Positions 40,406 through 50,286 of a stretch of DNA of 64,000 nt are shown here, one piece after another. This stretch comes from Streptomyces sp. ML-6. GTDB lineage: Bacteria; Actinomycetota; Actinomycetes; Streptomycetales; Streptomycetaceae. Within the stretch, counting starts at the first letter, position 1, and every line of letters begins with the position of its first letter. A program made the position numbers and the translations under genes. Below the pieces are notes generated by a model. The model searched no databases, was not told where the DNA came from, and saw nothing but the letters and a program-made list of their open reading frames with translations. Where the stretch lies: contig NZ_JAOTIK010000001.1 in NCBI RefSeq assembly GCF_030116705.1, positions 3,305,001-3,369,000 on the forward strand, in the 5' to 3' direction.

Positions 40406-40596
40406 GCGGCGATGGCCTTCCGTTCCAGTCCGCAGGGGGTACCGGACGATTTCTTTGCATGCTACGCCAGCGTTTTCACCGGATCCCCGGCCGTCCACAG
40501 CCTGTGGGAAACTCCGGGGCGTCCGCCGCCCGGGCCGATGGCCGGTGACCGCGGAAACCAGGTGATTCCCGCCGGGTCCTGCGTGAGGATCCTCCC

Positions 40597-41859
40597 ATGA
40601 CCGAGACGGACGAGCAGGCACGGCAGCGGCGGGAGCAGGGGCCGGAACAGGGGCCCGAAGAGGGACGGGAGCGGAGTCCGGAGCAGGGGCGGGACCAGGG
40701 GACGGAGCCGGAGACCGGACAGGACCCGGAGGACGCCCAGCGGCTGCGCAGGCTGACCGCCTGGCGGACGGCCGAGCGGTCCCTGGCCCGGCTCTCCTCG
40801 GACCTTCCGCTCGGTGAGCGGCTGGCCGGGCTGGCGGCCGGGGCCGGTACGGTCACCGCGCTCGACCGGTCCACGGACTTCTACGGCGACGGCGTCGTCG
40901 CCGACCTGGAGGAGCGGGTCGCCGGCCTGCTGGGCACGGAGGCCGCCGCGTTCTTCCCGACCGGGACGATGGCGCAGCAGGTCGCGCTGCGCTGCTGGGC
41001 GGGGCGGACCGGCAACTCCGCGGTGGCGCTGCACCCGCTCGCCCACCCCGAGGTGCACGAGCGCGGGGCGCTGGAGGCGCTGAGCGGGCTGCGCACCGTC
41101 CACCCGACGCACGAGCCCCGGCTGCCCACGGCGCAGGAGGTCCGCGACTTCGCCGAGCCGTTCGGCACCCTGATGCTGGAGCTGCCGTTGCGCGACGCCG
41201 GTTTCGTGCTGCCCACCTGGGACGAGCTGGAGGACGTGGTGGCGGCCGCGCGGGAGCGGGACGCGGTGGTGCACTTCGACGGCGCGCGGCTGTGGGAGTG
41301 CGCCCCCCACTTCGGGCGGGAGCTGCCGGAGATCGCGGCGCTCGCGGACAGCGTGTACGTGTCGTTCTACAAGACCCTCGGCGGGATCTCCGGGGCCGCG
41401 CTGGCCGGTACCGCCTCCCTGGTCGAGGAGGCCCGCACCTGGCGCCACCGGTACGGCGGCCAGGTCTTCCAGCAGTTCCCGGCGGCGATCGCCGCGCTGA
41501 TCGGGCTGGACCAGGAGCTTCCGCGCCTGCCGTCGTACGTGACGCAGGCGCGGACGGTGGCCGGGGCGCTGGCCGAGGGCTTCGCGGCGGCCGGCGTCGG
41601 ATGGTTCCGGGTGCATCCGGAGCCGCCGCACACGCACCAGTTCCAGGTGTGGCTGCCGTACGGGGCCGAGGCCCTGACGGAGGCGGCGGTACGGCAGGCG
41701 GAGGAGACGGGCGTCTCGCTCTTCCGCGCGTGGTACCCCGCGCCCTCCGGCCCGCCCGGCCTGTCCTTCACCGAGGTCACGGTGCGGCAGGCGGGGCTGG
41801 AGTGGACGACGGGGGACGTGCGGGAGGCGGTGGGGGAGTTCGTGAAGCGGCTGGTCTAG
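40597..41859 (+). CDS. PLP-dependent threonine aldolase/beta-eliminating lyase family protein
   Basis: The 420-aa protein has a PLP fold-type I lyase domain: the STDFYGDGVV and FFPTGTMAQQVALR segments, the PLP-contact VVHFDGARLWECAPHFG and the Schiff-base Lys in SFYKTLGGISGA. It resembles low-specificity L-threonine aldolases, which cleave threonine to glycine and acetaldehyde; the true substrate is open. The first 50 residues are a Gln/Glu/Arg-rich repeat (EQGPEEGRERSPEQGRDQG), not normal in the family. It is divergent from the DUF2520 operon. Confidence 0.88.
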   Translation: MTETDEQARQRREQGPEQGPEEGRERSPEQGRDQGTEPETGQDPEDAQRLRRLTAWRTAERSLARLSSDLPLGERLAGLAAGAGTVTALDRSTDFYGDGVVADLEERVAGLLGTEAAAFFPTGTMAQQVALRCWAGRTGNSAVALHPLAHPEVHERGALEALSGLRTVHPTHEPRLPTAQEVRDFAEPFGTLMLELPLRDAGFVLPTWDELEDVVAAARERDAVVHFDGARLWECAPHFGRELPEIAALADSVYVSFYKTLGGISGAALAGTASLVEEARTWRHRYGGQVFQQFPAAIAALIGLDQELPRLPSYVTQARTVAGALAEGFAAAGVGWFRVHPEPPHTHQFQVWLPYGAEALTEAAVRQAEETGVSLFRAWYPAPSGPPGLSFTEVTVRQAGLEWTTGDVREAVGEFVKRLV

Positions 41860-42118
41860 CGGGCGCCCCGGGCCCGGGCGGTAGGTCACCGGGGCGGCCC
41901 GGGGTTCCGCCCCGGGCCGGGCGGGTCCGCAGCAGCGCCCGCAGGGCCGCCCGCAGTCGGCCGCGCGCCGGGCGGCCCGCGATCACCGCCTCGAAGCGGC
42001 GGTGGTCCCGGATGCCGCGCGCCACCGCCCAGTCGTGCCGTCCCGGTTCCGGCGGCGGCGCCTGCCCCAGCCGGGCCGCGCGGTAGCTGTCGAACATGTG
42101 CTGCTGAATGGCGTCCAT
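41777..42118 (-). CDS. Small conserved protein of unknown function
   Basis: The 113-aa protein starts MDAIQQHMFDSYRAARLGQ and reads HDWAVARGIRDHRRFEAVIAGRP, a hydrophilic helical pattern seen in Streptomyces relatives as I remember them. The second half (Pro/Gly/Ala-rich) is low-complexity and overlaps the lyase gene tail to tail by 83 bases, so the real protein may be read to the end only by lack of a stop. The N-terminal 60 residues are the credible part. It is divergent from the DUF5937 gene. Confidence 0.6.
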   Translation of the reverse strand: MDAIQQHMFDSYRAARLGQAPPPEPGRHDWAVARGIRDHRRFEAVIAGRPARGRLRAALRALLRTRPARGGTPGRPGDLPPGPGAPARPAASRTPPPPPARPPSSTPAPPAAP

Positions 42119-42216
42119 GGCCTCAGCGTCGTCCGGGCCGGCCGGGACGGCCCCTCACTTGACGAGCCCCGTCAAACGACCGGGGCACTTGCCCGGGCAC
42201 CCCGCACCATGGAGGG

Positions 42217-43335
42217 GTGAGCGTGCACATCGACATCGCCGGGCTGGCGCCCGAGCACATCGTCTTCCGGACCTCTCCCCTGGCCGAACTGGGGCTTGCC
42301 CTGCACGCCCTCGCCGAGCCCGGCCACCACCCGGGGCTGCACGGCTGGGCGACGGCGACCGCCAGCGCGCTGGAGCCCGACCTCGCCGACCGGCTCCACG
42401 AGGCCGAGTTCCTGTGGCGCAACACGTTCTCGGACGTCTTCATGGCGTTCGCCGGGGTCCCCGGCAGCGGCGGCAGGACGGGCGCGACCCTCGCCGAGGA
42501 CCTGGACATCCTCGACCGGATGGACGACGAGCGGTTCGTCGCCGCCGCCCTGGAGTTCACCTGCTCCCGGCGGTACGGGGAGGGCGCGCCCTCCCCGCTG
42601 GGCGACGCGACGATGCGGGCCCGCGCCCTGGACATGGCGGCGGCGCGCGGCCCCCGGCAGGTGGAGTTCACCCAGCAGCTGCTGGCCGGCCCCGCCCCCG
42701 TGCGCCGCTGGATCCGGCGCCTCTTCGAGGACTGCGACCAGGCGTTCTTCGCCGAGACCTGGCAGCGGGTGCGGGTCCAGCTGGTCGCCGACGCCCGGCA
42801 CAAGACGGACCTGCTGCGGCGCAAGGGCATCGGCGAGGCGATGGCGGCGGTCTCCCCGGCGCTGTCGCTCGACGAGACCGGGACCCGGATCAACGCCGAC
42901 AAGCTGATCGAGGGCCGGACCAGCGCGGTCGACCCGGCCACCGGCCCCGGGCTCACCCTCATCCCGTCCACCTTCGGCTGGCCGCACCTGAACCTGCTGC
43001 ACGCGCCGGGCTGGCGGCCGGTGATCCACTACCCGGTGCACCAGCCCGAGCTGCCCTCCCCCGCCTCCGTGGAACTGCTCCAGCTGCGCATGGAGGCGCT
43101 GGCCCACCCGATGCGGATGCGCCTGTGCCGCCACCTCGCCCGTTCCCCGTACACGACCGGGGAGCTCGCCGACACGCACGGCATCACGGCGCCCGAGGTC
43201 TCCCGGCACCTCGCGGTGCTGAAGAAGGCGGGTCTGGTCATCACCCGGCGGCGCGGCCGGTACGTGCTGCACCAGCTGGACCTGACCTCGGTGGCGCGGC
43301 TCGGCAGCGACTTCCTGGAGGGCATCCTGCGCTGA
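42217..43335 (+). CDS. DUF5937/ArsR-type transcriptional regulator
   Basis: The 372-aa protein has a long N-terminal DUF5937-like region (residues about 1-280, with [16 protein letters not shown] and [15 protein letters not shown]), of unknown ligand, and a C-terminal winged helix of ArsR type ([43 protein letters not shown], in parts). It is probably a transcription regulator with a large sensor domain. The GTG at 42217 is preferred. It faces a small gene upstream, which is divergent, and a NarL-type regulator downstream, which is convergent. Confidence 0.85.
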   Translation: MSVHIDIAGLAPEHIVFRTSPLAELGLALHALAEPGHHPGLHGWATATASALEPDLADRLHEAEFLWRNTFSDVFMAFAGVPGSGGRTGATLAEDLDILDRMDDERFVAAALEFTCSRRYGEGAPSPLGDATMRARALDMAAARGPRQVEFTQQLLAGPAPVRRWIRRLFEDCDQAFFAETWQRVRVQLVADARHKTDLLRRKGIGEAMAAVSPALSLDETGTRINADKLIEGRTSAVDPATGPGLTLIPSTFGWPHLNLLHAPGWRPVIHYPVHQPELPSPASVELLQLRMEALAHPMRMRLCRHLARSPYTTGELADTHGITAPEVSRHLAVLKKAGLVITRRRGRYVLHQLDLTSVARLGSDFLEGILR

Positions 43336-43385
43336 CGGCCGACGGCTGACGGGGCGGGTACGAGCCCGGGCCCGCGGGACCGCAT

Positions 43386-43415
43386 CCGGAGCCGCCGGAC
43401 CTCACCCGGCTCCGG
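43386..43415. terminator. Weak hairpin between convergent genes
   Basis: A perfect 8-bp inverted repeat CCGGAGCC / GGCTCCGG with a 14-base loop lies in the 151-bp gap between the DUF5937 gene and the response regulator. It is a possible bidirectional terminator without a T-tract. Confidence 0.45.
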
Positions 43416-43486
43416 GCCCGCCGGACCCTGTCCGCACCCGGCCCCGGCCCCGCCGGACGGCCCGTGGTTCATCCCGTCCAGCTCGT

Positions 43487-44161
43487 TCAGCCCGCCCCGC
43501 CCCCGGCCCGGACCAGTCCCGTCTCGTACGCGAGGACCACGACCTGCACCCGGTCGCGCAGGCCCAGCTTGGTGAGGATGCGGCCGACGTGCGTCTTCAC
43601 GGTCGCCTCGGAGAGCACCAGACGCGCCGCGATCTCGCCGTTCGACAGGCCCTGGGCGACCAGCAGCATCACCTCGCGCTCGCGTTCGGTGAGCCTGGCG
43701 ATGTCCTTGTGCTGCGGCTCGCTGTTGCCGGTCGGCAGCAGCGCGGAGAACCGGTCGAGCAGCCGGCGGGTGGTGGAGGGGGCGACGACCGCGTCGCCGC
43801 TGTGCACGGAGCGGATGGCGGTGAGCAGTTCGGCGGGCGGCACGTCCTTGAGCATGAAGCCGCTCGCCCCGGCCTTCAGCCCGGAGAACGCGTACTCGTC
43901 GAGGTCGAAGGTGGTCAGGATGAGCACCTTGGGGGCGTTCGGCTGCGCGCAGATGCGGCGGGTGGCCTCGACGCCGTCCAGCCTCGGCATCCGCACGTCC
44001 ATCAGCACCACGTCGACGGCGGTGGCGCGGAGGTTCTCGATCGCCTCCGCGCCGTCACCGGCCTCGGCCACGACCTCCATGTCCGGCTGGGCCGCGAGCA
44101 CCATCCGGAAGCCGGTGCGCAGCAGCACCTGGTCGTCGACGAGCATCACGCGGATCGCCAT
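43487..44161 (-). CDS. Response regulator, NarL/LuxR family
   Basis: The 224-aa regulator has a receiver domain (DD at residues 9-10, phospho-acceptor Asp55 in LMDVRMP) and a LuxR-type helix-turn-helix ([43 protein letters not shown], in parts). The ATG at 44161 begins the canonical [11 protein letters not shown]. The partner kinase lies upstream on the same strand, 168 bp away. The signal and target genes are unknown. Confidence 0.95.
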   Translation of the reverse strand: MAIRVMLVDDQVLLRTGFRMVLAAQPDMEVVAEAGDGAEAIENLRATAVDVVLMDVRMPRLDGVEATRRICAQPNAPKVLILTTFDLDEYAFSGLKAGASGFMLKDVPPAELLTAIRSVHSGDAVVAPSTTRRLLDRFSALLPTGNSEPQHKDIARLTEREREVMLLVAQGLSNGEIAARLVLSEATVKTHVGRILTKLGLRDRVQVVVLAYETGLVRAGGGAG

Positions 44162-44329
44162 GAGGTGTCCTGTCTCCTGTCTGTCCCGCGGCCCGGGGAT
44201 CGGGCTCGCGGTGGGGCTCGCGGTGGCGCACGGGCCGGGCCCGTCGTGCGGTTCCATGGTCCGGGGTCGGGCTCGCTGTCCGGTCCCGGGGGCGCGGTCC
44301 GGTCCCGGGGCCGGCCGGGACGGGAACGT

Positions 44330-45532
44330 CTAGTGGGCCGGTTTCAGCGGCAGCAGCGCGCTGATCCGGAAGCCGCCGCCCGGCCGTGGCCCGGCGTCCA
44401 GTGTGCCGCCGACCATGCCGACCCGCTCCCGCATGCCGATCATGCCGTGCCCCGCGCCGTCGGCGCCGCCGTCCGCGTACAGCTCGTGCGCCGCGCCCCG
44501 TCCGTCGTCCTCGACGAGCAGCCCGAGCCCGTCGTCGAAGTAGACCAGCCGCACGCTGGCCCCGGCGTCCGGGCCGCCGTGCTTGCGGGTGTTGGTCAGG
44601 GCCTCCTGCACGATGCGGTACGCGGTCAGCTCGACGCCGCTGGGCAGCGGGCGCGGGGTCCCCTCGACCTTGAAGTCGACGGGCAGGCCGGTCTGCCGGA
44701 CCTGTTCGATCAGGTCCTCGATCTGCTCCACGTCGGGCTGCGGGACGTACTCCCCGCTCTCCGGGGCGTCACCGGTCCGCAGCACCCCGAGCAGCCGCCG
44801 CATCTCGGCGAGCGCCTGCCGGCCGGTGCCGGAGATCGTCTCCAGGGCCTGTTTGGCCTGGTCGGGGGCCACGTCCATGACGTACGCCGCGCCGTCGGCC
44901 TGCACCACCATCACCGACACGTTGTGCGCCACGACGTCGTGGAGCTCGCGGGCGATCCGGGCCCGCTCGGCCGCCACCGCGACCTTCGCCTGCGCCTCGC
45001 GCTCCCGCTCCAGCCGGGCGGCCCGCTCCTCCAGCTGGTCGAAGTAGGCCCGCCGGGTCCGCATCGAGTCGCCGAGCACCCAGGCGAGCACGAACGGCAC
45101 GGTCAGCACGATGACCACGAAGACCGCCTCGGCCCAGCTGGTCTGCTGCACCTCGTCCTGCCAGCGCAGCTTGGCCAGGCCCGCCGCGCCCAGGCTGCAG
45201 ATCAGCGCGAGCCGGGACGCCCAGCGCTCCCCCACGGTGGCCACGGTGAAGACGATGACCAGCATGGCGAAGTTCTGGAGGCCGGGCCCGAACCCCGTGA
45301 CCAGCTGCGCCACCCCCATCGCGATGGCGAGCAGCAGCATCTTCTCCGGCGCGCGCCGGCGCAGCGCGACGACGACGCAGAGGCCGAGGATGATCGGGAA
45401 GGCAGCGGCCCGCGCCGTACCGCTCTCCCGGATGCCCACCATGGACATGCCGGAGACCCCGAAGAGGACGACGGCCCAGAAGCAGTCGACGCCCAGCGGG
45501 TGTCTGCGGAGAAAATCGTAGAGACGCTGCAC
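44330..45532 (-). CDS. Sensor histidine kinase (HisKA_3 type)
   Basis: The 400-aa protein has four to six membrane helices in the first 155 residues, a coiled-coil ([21 protein letters not shown]) and the HisKA_3 phospho-His198 in [18 protein letters not shown]. An ATPase domain follows with DDGRG and GMIGMRERV. It should phosphorylate the NarL-type regulator downstream. The GTG at 45532 is used. The kinase is divergent from the methyltransferase gene by 96 bp. Confidence 0.93.
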   Translation of the reverse strand: MQRLYDFLRRHPLGVDCFWAVVLFGVSGMSMVGIRESGTARAAAFPIILGLCVVVALRRRAPEKMLLLAIAMGVAQLVTGFGPGLQNFAMLVIVFTVATVGERWASRLALICSLGAAGLAKLRWQDEVQQTSWAEAVFVVIVLTVPFVLAWVLGDSMRTRRAYFDQLEERAARLEREREAQAKVAVAAERARIARELHDVVAHNVSVMVVQADGAAYVMDVAPDQAKQALETISGTGRQALAEMRRLLGVLRTGDAPESGEYVPQPDVEQIEDLIEQVRQTGLPVDFKVEGTPRPLPSGVELTAYRIVQEALTNTRKHGGPDAGASVRLVYFDDGLGLLVEDDGRGAAHELYADGGADGAGHGMIGMRERVGMVGGTLDAGPRPGGGFRISALLPLKPAH

Positions 45533-45628
45533 GTGACCCAGCGTAGGGACAGGCGACGGGTGCCGGGGTCAGTCGGAGGGTCGATCCGGCTTCCGGGCCC
45601 GTACTCCCCAAGGTGGAGACTTGGCCCC

Positions 45629-46612
45629 GTGACGGATGAGTGGCGTGGGTGGCGTGTGGCGGCGGAGACCGCCCTGTACGGGGACGGGGGGTTCTACCGG
45701 AGCCCCGAGGGGCCTGCGGGCCACTTCCGCACCTCCGTCCACACGGGCCCGCTCTTCGCCTCCGCCGTGGCCGCGCTGCTGGTCCGGACGGCGCGGGAGC
45801 TGGGCACCGGCGAGGTCGACCTGGTGGATCTGGGGGCCGGGCGGGGCGAGCTGCTGACCGGGGTGCTGGCCGCGCTGCCGGCCGCGGGCGCCGGGGACCT
45901 CACCGTACGGGCGTACGCCGTGGAGCTGGCCGGCCGGCCGCCCGGCCTGGATCCCCGGATCGAGTGGCGCGCCGCACCGCCGCCGGGGACGCGCGGCCTG
46001 CTGTTCGCCAACGAGTGGCTGGACAACGTCCCGACGGAGGTGGCCGAGACCGACGCGGACGGCGTCGAGCGGTACGTCCTCGTACGGGCGGCGGACGGCG
46101 CGGAGCGGCTGGGCGCACCGGTGACCGGGGCGGACGCCGAGTGGCTGCGCCGCTGGTGGCCGTCGGCCGGGCCGGGCGGCCGGGCGGAGATCGGCCGCCC
46201 CCGCGACGAGGCGTGGGCGGCGGCGGTGTCCACGCTGGCCGCGGGGCTCGCGGTGGCGGTGGACTACGCGCACCGGCGGGAGGCCCGGCCCCCCTTCGGC
46301 ACGCTCACCGGCTTCCGGGCCGGGCGCGAGGTCCGGCCGGTGCCGGACGGCCGCTGCGACCTCACCTCGCACGTGGCCCTGGACGCGTGCGCGGCGGCGG
46401 GCGGGGAGGCGGCCGGCGCGCCGCCCGAGATCCTGACCCAGCGCGAGGCGCTGCGCGGGCTCGGCATCGACGGCGGGCGCCCGCCGCTGGCCCTGGCGTC
46501 GAGCGACCCGGCCGGTTACCTGCGGGCCCTCGCCTCGGCGGGCGAGGCGGCGGAACTGACGGCCCGGGGCGGCCTGGGCGACTTCGGCTGGCTGATGCAG
46601 CGCAGGGGCTGA
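45629..46612 (+). CDS. MidA/NDUFAF7-like SAM-dependent methyltransferase
   Basis: The 327-aa protein belongs by pattern to the PF02636 (MidA/NDUFAF7) methyltransferases: [21 protein letters not shown] corresponds to the family's GDFxTAPEISPxFG, then motif [17 protein letters not shown] and the characteristic [12 protein letters not shown] (ANEFFDALP in relatives). The family's mitochondrial member symmetrically dimethylates an arginine of NDUFS2, the counterpart of NuoD. Here nuoD starts 51 bp downstream on the same strand. GTG at 45629 is used. Its target is inferred, not proven. Confidence 0.85.
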   Translation: MTDEWRGWRVAAETALYGDGGFYRSPEGPAGHFRTSVHTGPLFASAVAALLVRTARELGTGEVDLVDLGAGRGELLTGVLAALPAAGAGDLTVRAYAVELAGRPPGLDPRIEWRAAPPPGTRGLLFANEWLDNVPTEVAETDADGVERYVLVRAADGAERLGAPVTGADAEWLRRWWPSAGPGGRAEIGRPRDEAWAAAVSTLAAGLAVAVDYAHRREARPPFGTLTGFRAGREVRPVPDGRCDLTSHVALDACAAAGGEAAGAPPEILTQREALRGLGIDGGRPPLALASSDPAGYLRALASAGEAAELTARGGLGDFGWLMQRRG

Positions 46613-46663
46613 GAACCGGTGCCCCGGACCCGGGTCCGGGCCCGTTCACGCGATACTGGCCGC

Positions 46664-47806
46664 ATGACGGAGACGACAGTCGGCATCGGCGGCGCGGCGG
46701 AGAGCACCGACATGGTGCTCAACATCGGCCCCCAGCACCCTTCCACCCACGGCGTGCTCCGTCTGCGCATCGTCCTCGACGGCGAACGCGTGCAGCACGC
46801 CGAACCGGTCGTCGGCTACATGCACCGGGGCGCGGAGAAGCTGTTCGAGGCCCGCGACTACCGGCAGATCGTGATGCTCGCCAACCGCCACGACTGGCTG
46901 TCGGCGTTCTCCAACGAGCTGGGCGTCGTGATGGCCGTGGAGCGGATGCTCGGCATGGAGGTCCCCGAACGCGCGGTCTGGACCCGCACCCTGCTCGCCG
47001 AGCTGAACCGGGTCCTGAACCACCTGATGTTCCTCGGCTCGTACCCGCTCGAACTCGGCGGCATCACCCCGGTGTTCCACGCGTTCCGGGAGCGCGAGGA
47101 CCTCCAGGCCGTGATGGAGGAGATCTCCGGCGGCCGGATGCACTACATGTTCAACCGCGTCGGCGGCCTCAAGGAGGACCTCCCGGCGGGGTGGACCGGC
47201 CGGGTGCGGGACGCCGTCGCCGCAGCCCGGTCCCGGATGGACGTGTACGACGACCTGGTGCTCGGCAACGAGATCTTCCGGGGCCGCACCCGCGGCGTGG
47301 GGGTGCTGTCCGCCGACGCGGTGCACGCGTACGGGGTGTCCGGGCCGATCGCCCGCGCCTCGGGCGTCGACTTCGACCTGCGGCGCGACGAGCCGTACCT
47401 CGCGTACGGGGAGCTGCGGGACACCCTGAAGGTGGTCACCCGCGACGCGGGCGACTGCCTGGCCCGCTTCGAGTGCCTGCTGGAGCAGACGCACAACTCC
47501 CTGGACCTGGCGGACGCCTGCCTGGACCGGCTGGCGGACCTGCCGCCCGGTCCGGTCAACCAGCGGCTGCCCAAGGTGCTGAAGGCCCCCGAGGGCCACA
47601 CCTACGCCTGGACCGAGAACCCGCTCGGCATCAACGGCTACTACCTGGTGTCCAAGGGCGAGAAGACCCCGTACCGGCTGAAGCTCCGCTCCGCCTCGTA
47701 CAACAACATCCAGGCGCTCACCGAGCTGCTGCCGGGCACGCTGGTCGCCGACATGGTGGCGATCCTGGGCTCGCTCTTCTTCGTCGTCGGCGACATCGAC
47801 AAGTAA
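46664..47806 (+). CDS. nuoD: Orphan NADH-quinone oxidoreductase subunit D paralogue
   Basis: The 380-aa protein is similar throughout to the 49-kDa/NuoD subunit: [15 protein letters not shown] near the start with His25 and His29, [10 protein letters not shown] with Arg55, and the C-terminal [19 protein letters not shown]. No other nuo gene is near, so it is an orphan paralogue of the one in the nuo operon. Two quinone-site positions differ from active complex I: the Tyr after the LD motif is Trp78 (HDWLS instead of LDYLS), and the Asp of the LDLG motif is Glu130 (LELGG). It may act in a different complex or as an assembly factor. Confidence 0.93.
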   Translation: MTETTVGIGGAAESTDMVLNIGPQHPSTHGVLRLRIVLDGERVQHAEPVVGYMHRGAEKLFEARDYRQIVMLANRHDWLSAFSNELGVVMAVERMLGMEVPERAVWTRTLLAELNRVLNHLMFLGSYPLELGGITPVFHAFREREDLQAVMEEISGGRMHYMFNRVGGLKEDLPAGWTGRVRDAVAAARSRMDVYDDLVLGNEIFRGRTRGVGVLSADAVHAYGVSGPIARASGVDFDLRRDEPYLAYGELRDTLKVVTRDAGDCLARFECLLEQTHNSLDLADACLDRLADLPPGPVNQRLPKVLKAPEGHTYAWTENPLGINGYYLVSKGEKTPYRLKLRSASYNNIQALTELLPGTLVADMVAILGSLFFVVGDIDK

Positions 47807-47825
47807 GCGGCAAGTGGCCCACCCG

Positions 47826-47865
47826 ACCGCCGGGGGCCGGGGCCGGTGCCCCGGGCCCCGGCGGT
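47826..47865. terminator. Terminator-like hairpin after nuoD
   Basis: Two 17-bp arms, matching at 16 positions, enclose the loop CCGGTG between the convergent nuoD and coiled-coil gene. The left arm begins ACCGCCGGGG. It is a good GC-rich bidirectional terminator candidate. Confidence 0.7.
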
Positions 47866-47874
47866 CGGTGGCCG

Positions 47875-49026
47875 CTACGAGATCGCGCTGCGCAGCTCCA
47901 CCACGTCGAGCTGCTCGGTCTCGTCGTGCGCGGTGAGGTCGATGACCTTGCCGACGGCCCGGTCCGCGGCCGGGTCCGTGCGGTGGTCGGCCAGGGCCTC
48001 CTCGCCGACCACGTCCGCGAGGTCCTCGTCCTGCACGGACTCGATCGCGGCCCTCGCGGTCCTCGCCGCCTTCTGCGTGCCGAAGAAGTCGAAGCTGCCC
48101 TGCGGCACCGGCTGGCGGCGGGGGGCCGTCTGCGGGGCCACGGGGCTCGCGGTCGGCACGGCGGGGAGCGCGGCGGACGGCCGGGGGGCGGACGGCAGCG
48201 GGGCCGACTGCCGGGCGGCGGGCAGCGCGGCGGTGGGACGCAGGTTCTGGGCACCCGTGGCGTCCTGGCCCGGGGCCTCCCCGCCCGCCGCGTCCCGGCC
48301 CGGGGCGTCCTGACCGGTCACGTCCTGGTCCGCCGTGCCCCGGCCTGTGGCGTCCTGGCCCGGCACGTCCCGGTCCGCCGCGTGCCTGCCGGACCGATCC
48401 TCGGTGTCCCGGGCGCGCTCGGCGAGATCACGCCTCCTGGCCTGCTCGGCGGTGCGGCGCGCCTCCTGGAGCGTCCGGTTGCGCGAGAGGTCCTCCAGCG
48501 CCTGGGCGGCCCGCAGATAGGCGCCCGGCGTCGGCGTGCTGCGCGCGGCCGGGAGCTCCCGGGGCGCGGAGGCCGCCTCGATGGCGAGCCGGCGACGGCC
48601 TTCGAGCGCGCTGGCCCGCTCGGTCTCGGCGTTGGCGTACCGGCGCAGCAGCGCGGCGTGCTCCCCGCGCAGGTTCGCGAGCTCCACGCGCTTGCGGCGC
48701 AGCTTCGTCTCCAGCCGTACGCGCAGCTCCCGCGACTCCTCCAGGTCGGACTCCAGCTCGGCCAGCCGCTCCTCGGCCCGCCACTCGTCACCGGCACGGG
48801 CCCGGGTCAGCTCCGCGACCCGACGTCCCGCCTCCCGGTCCCAGCTGCGCATCAGATACGCGCCGGTCACGGCTGAAGCCGCCGCGACGCCCACCAGAGC
48901 GCGCAGGGCCAGGGGCTCGGCGAAAAGCCAGGCGCCCCCGGCGCTCAGGACCGAGACCCCGACGACCACCGAAGGCGGAAGGATTCTGTGCAGAGGTGGC
49001 GAATGGCGATGACGTCCACGTGGCAT
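47875..49026 (-). CDS. Membrane protein with coiled coil and low-complexity tail
   Basis: The 383-aa protein has one or two N-terminal membrane helices (about residues 18-60), a charged coiled-coil (about 65-150; AGDEWRAEERLAELESDLEESRELRVRLETKLRRKR in parts), a linker with repeats such as GQDATGRGTADQDVTGQDAPG (about 215-260) and a long Ala/Pro region with a final acidic end. No catalytic motif is seen. The repeat DNA (GGCGTCCTGGCCCGG-like words) lies at about 48250-48400. It is convergent with nuoD and upstream of the betaine system. Confidence 0.65.
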   Translation of the reverse strand: MPRGRHRHSPPLHRILPPSVVVGVSVLSAGGAWLFAEPLALRALVGVAAASAVTGAYLMRSWDREAGRRVAELTRARAGDEWRAEERLAELESDLEESRELRVRLETKLRRKRVELANLRGEHAALLRRYANAETERASALEGRRRLAIEAASAPRELPAARSTPTPGAYLRAAQALEDLSRNRTLQEARRTAEQARRRDLAERARDTEDRSGRHAADRDVPGQDATGRGTADQDVTGQDAPGRDAAGGEAPGQDATGAQNLRPTAALPAARQSAPLPSAPRPSAALPAVPTASPVAPQTAPRRQPVPQGSFDFFGTQKAARTARAAIESVQDEDLADVVGEEALADHRTDPAADRAVGKVIDLTAHDETEQLDVVELRSAIS

Positions 49027-49154
49027 GGCCTGAAATTTACCGTGTGTGCGGGGAACTTGGGGGGCCGCCCGGCAATCTGTGCCCGGCCGGTTACCTGACG
49101 GCCCCGGTCCTCTTGCCCGACGGCCCCCGTTCTCCTCGATTCCCGCTTCCGTTC

Positions 49155-50147
49155 CTACTTACCGACAAGGCCCTTCGACCGCAGATAGTCCGCGGCCACA
49201 TCGGCGGGTTTTGCGCGCTCCGCATCGACCTTGCGGTTCAGTTCCGCGAGATCCTCGGTGGTGAGCGCCTCGGTGAGCTTGCCGAGGGTGTCGGCGATGT
49301 CCTGTGCGCCCGCGTCCTTCGCATTGACCACCGGCAGTACGTTGTCCGCGTTCTGGAGCTTCTTGTCGTCCTCCAGGAACACCAGGTCGTAACTGTCCAG
49401 CACCGCGTCCGTGGTCGTGGTGAGGACCAACTGGTCCTTGCCGTCCTTGACGGCCTGTTTGGCCTGCGGCGTACCGACTCCCTTGGGATCGATACCGGTG
49501 ACGTCGATGCCGTAGGTCTTCTTCAGACCCGGTGCGCAGAACGGCCGCACCTCGCACTCGTCGCCCGCCGCGATCTTCACCCCGATCTTCGCCCGGCCGA
49601 GGTCGGAAAGGGTCTTGAGCTTGTTCTTCCCGGCGAATTCCCGCGTCACCGCGAAGGCGTTCTGGTCGACGGCCCGGCCGGCCGGGAGCACCTTCAGTCC
49701 GCGCGGGCCGGCGAGCTTCTCCAGCGCCGCGACGGTGGCCACCGGGTCACCGGAGGCGACCGGCTTCTTCGCCGCCTCCTTCGCACCGTTCACCTTGGCA
49801 TTGAGGAATTCGGCGATCGTGGCGGCGTATTCCGGGACGATGTCGATCTCGCCCTTCTCCAGGGACGGTTCGTACAGTTCCCGGTTGGCCACCGTGGTGA
49901 CGGAGGTGCGGTATCCGGTGTCGCGCAGGATCTGCGCGTACAGCTCCGCGAGCACCTTGGACTCGGTGAAGGAGGCCGCGCCGACGACGAGCGACCCCTT
50001 CTTTCCCGAGCCCGAGCCCGCGGAGGCGCCGGAGGAGCCCCGGCCGTTCTTCTCCTTCTCCAGGCTGTCGCCGCCGCAGGCGGCGAGCGACCCGGCCAGC
50101 GCGACCATGCCGATGACCGCACCGGCTATGCGCGAGGTCTTGCTCAT
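49155..50147 (-). CDS. Glycine-betaine/choline-type ABC substrate-binding lipoprotein
   Basis: The 330-aa protein begins with a lipoprotein signal (VIGMVALAGSLAACGG, Cys at about residue 24), followed by a Gly/Ser linker and an OpuAC-type binding fold (LVVGAASFTESKVLAELYAQILRDTGY in parts; later LVFLEDDKKLQ). Such proteins bind quaternary ammonium compounds, for example glycine betaine, outside the membrane and deliver them to the permeases encoded upstream. The ATG at 50147 starts MSKTSRIAG; GGAG lies about 14 bases upstream. Confidence 0.9.
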   Translation of the reverse strand: MSKTSRIAGAVIGMVALAGSLAACGGDSLEKEKNGRGSSGASAGSGSGKKGSLVVGAASFTESKVLAELYAQILRDTGYRTSVTTVANRELYEPSLEKGEIDIVPEYAATIAEFLNAKVNGAKEAAKKPVASGDPVATVAALEKLAGPRGLKVLPAGRAVDQNAFAVTREFAGKNKLKTLSDLGRAKIGVKIAAGDECEVRPFCAPGLKKTYGIDVTGIDPKGVGTPQAKQAVKDGKDQLVLTTTTDAVLDSYDLVFLEDDKKLQNADNVLPVVNAKDAGAQDIADTLGKLTEALTTEDLAELNRKVDAERAKPADVAADYLRSKGLVGK

Positions 50148-50286
50148 CGTTGTTGTTCTCCGTCCACAGCGACAGGGCTGTACGAGATGTGATCCGGGCA
50201 GGTCGGTGCGAGGTGTGCGGGGCGTGTGGGGTGTGCGGGGCGTGTGGGGCACGGGTGCGGGCGACGGCGGGCTGTCATCCGGCCCG

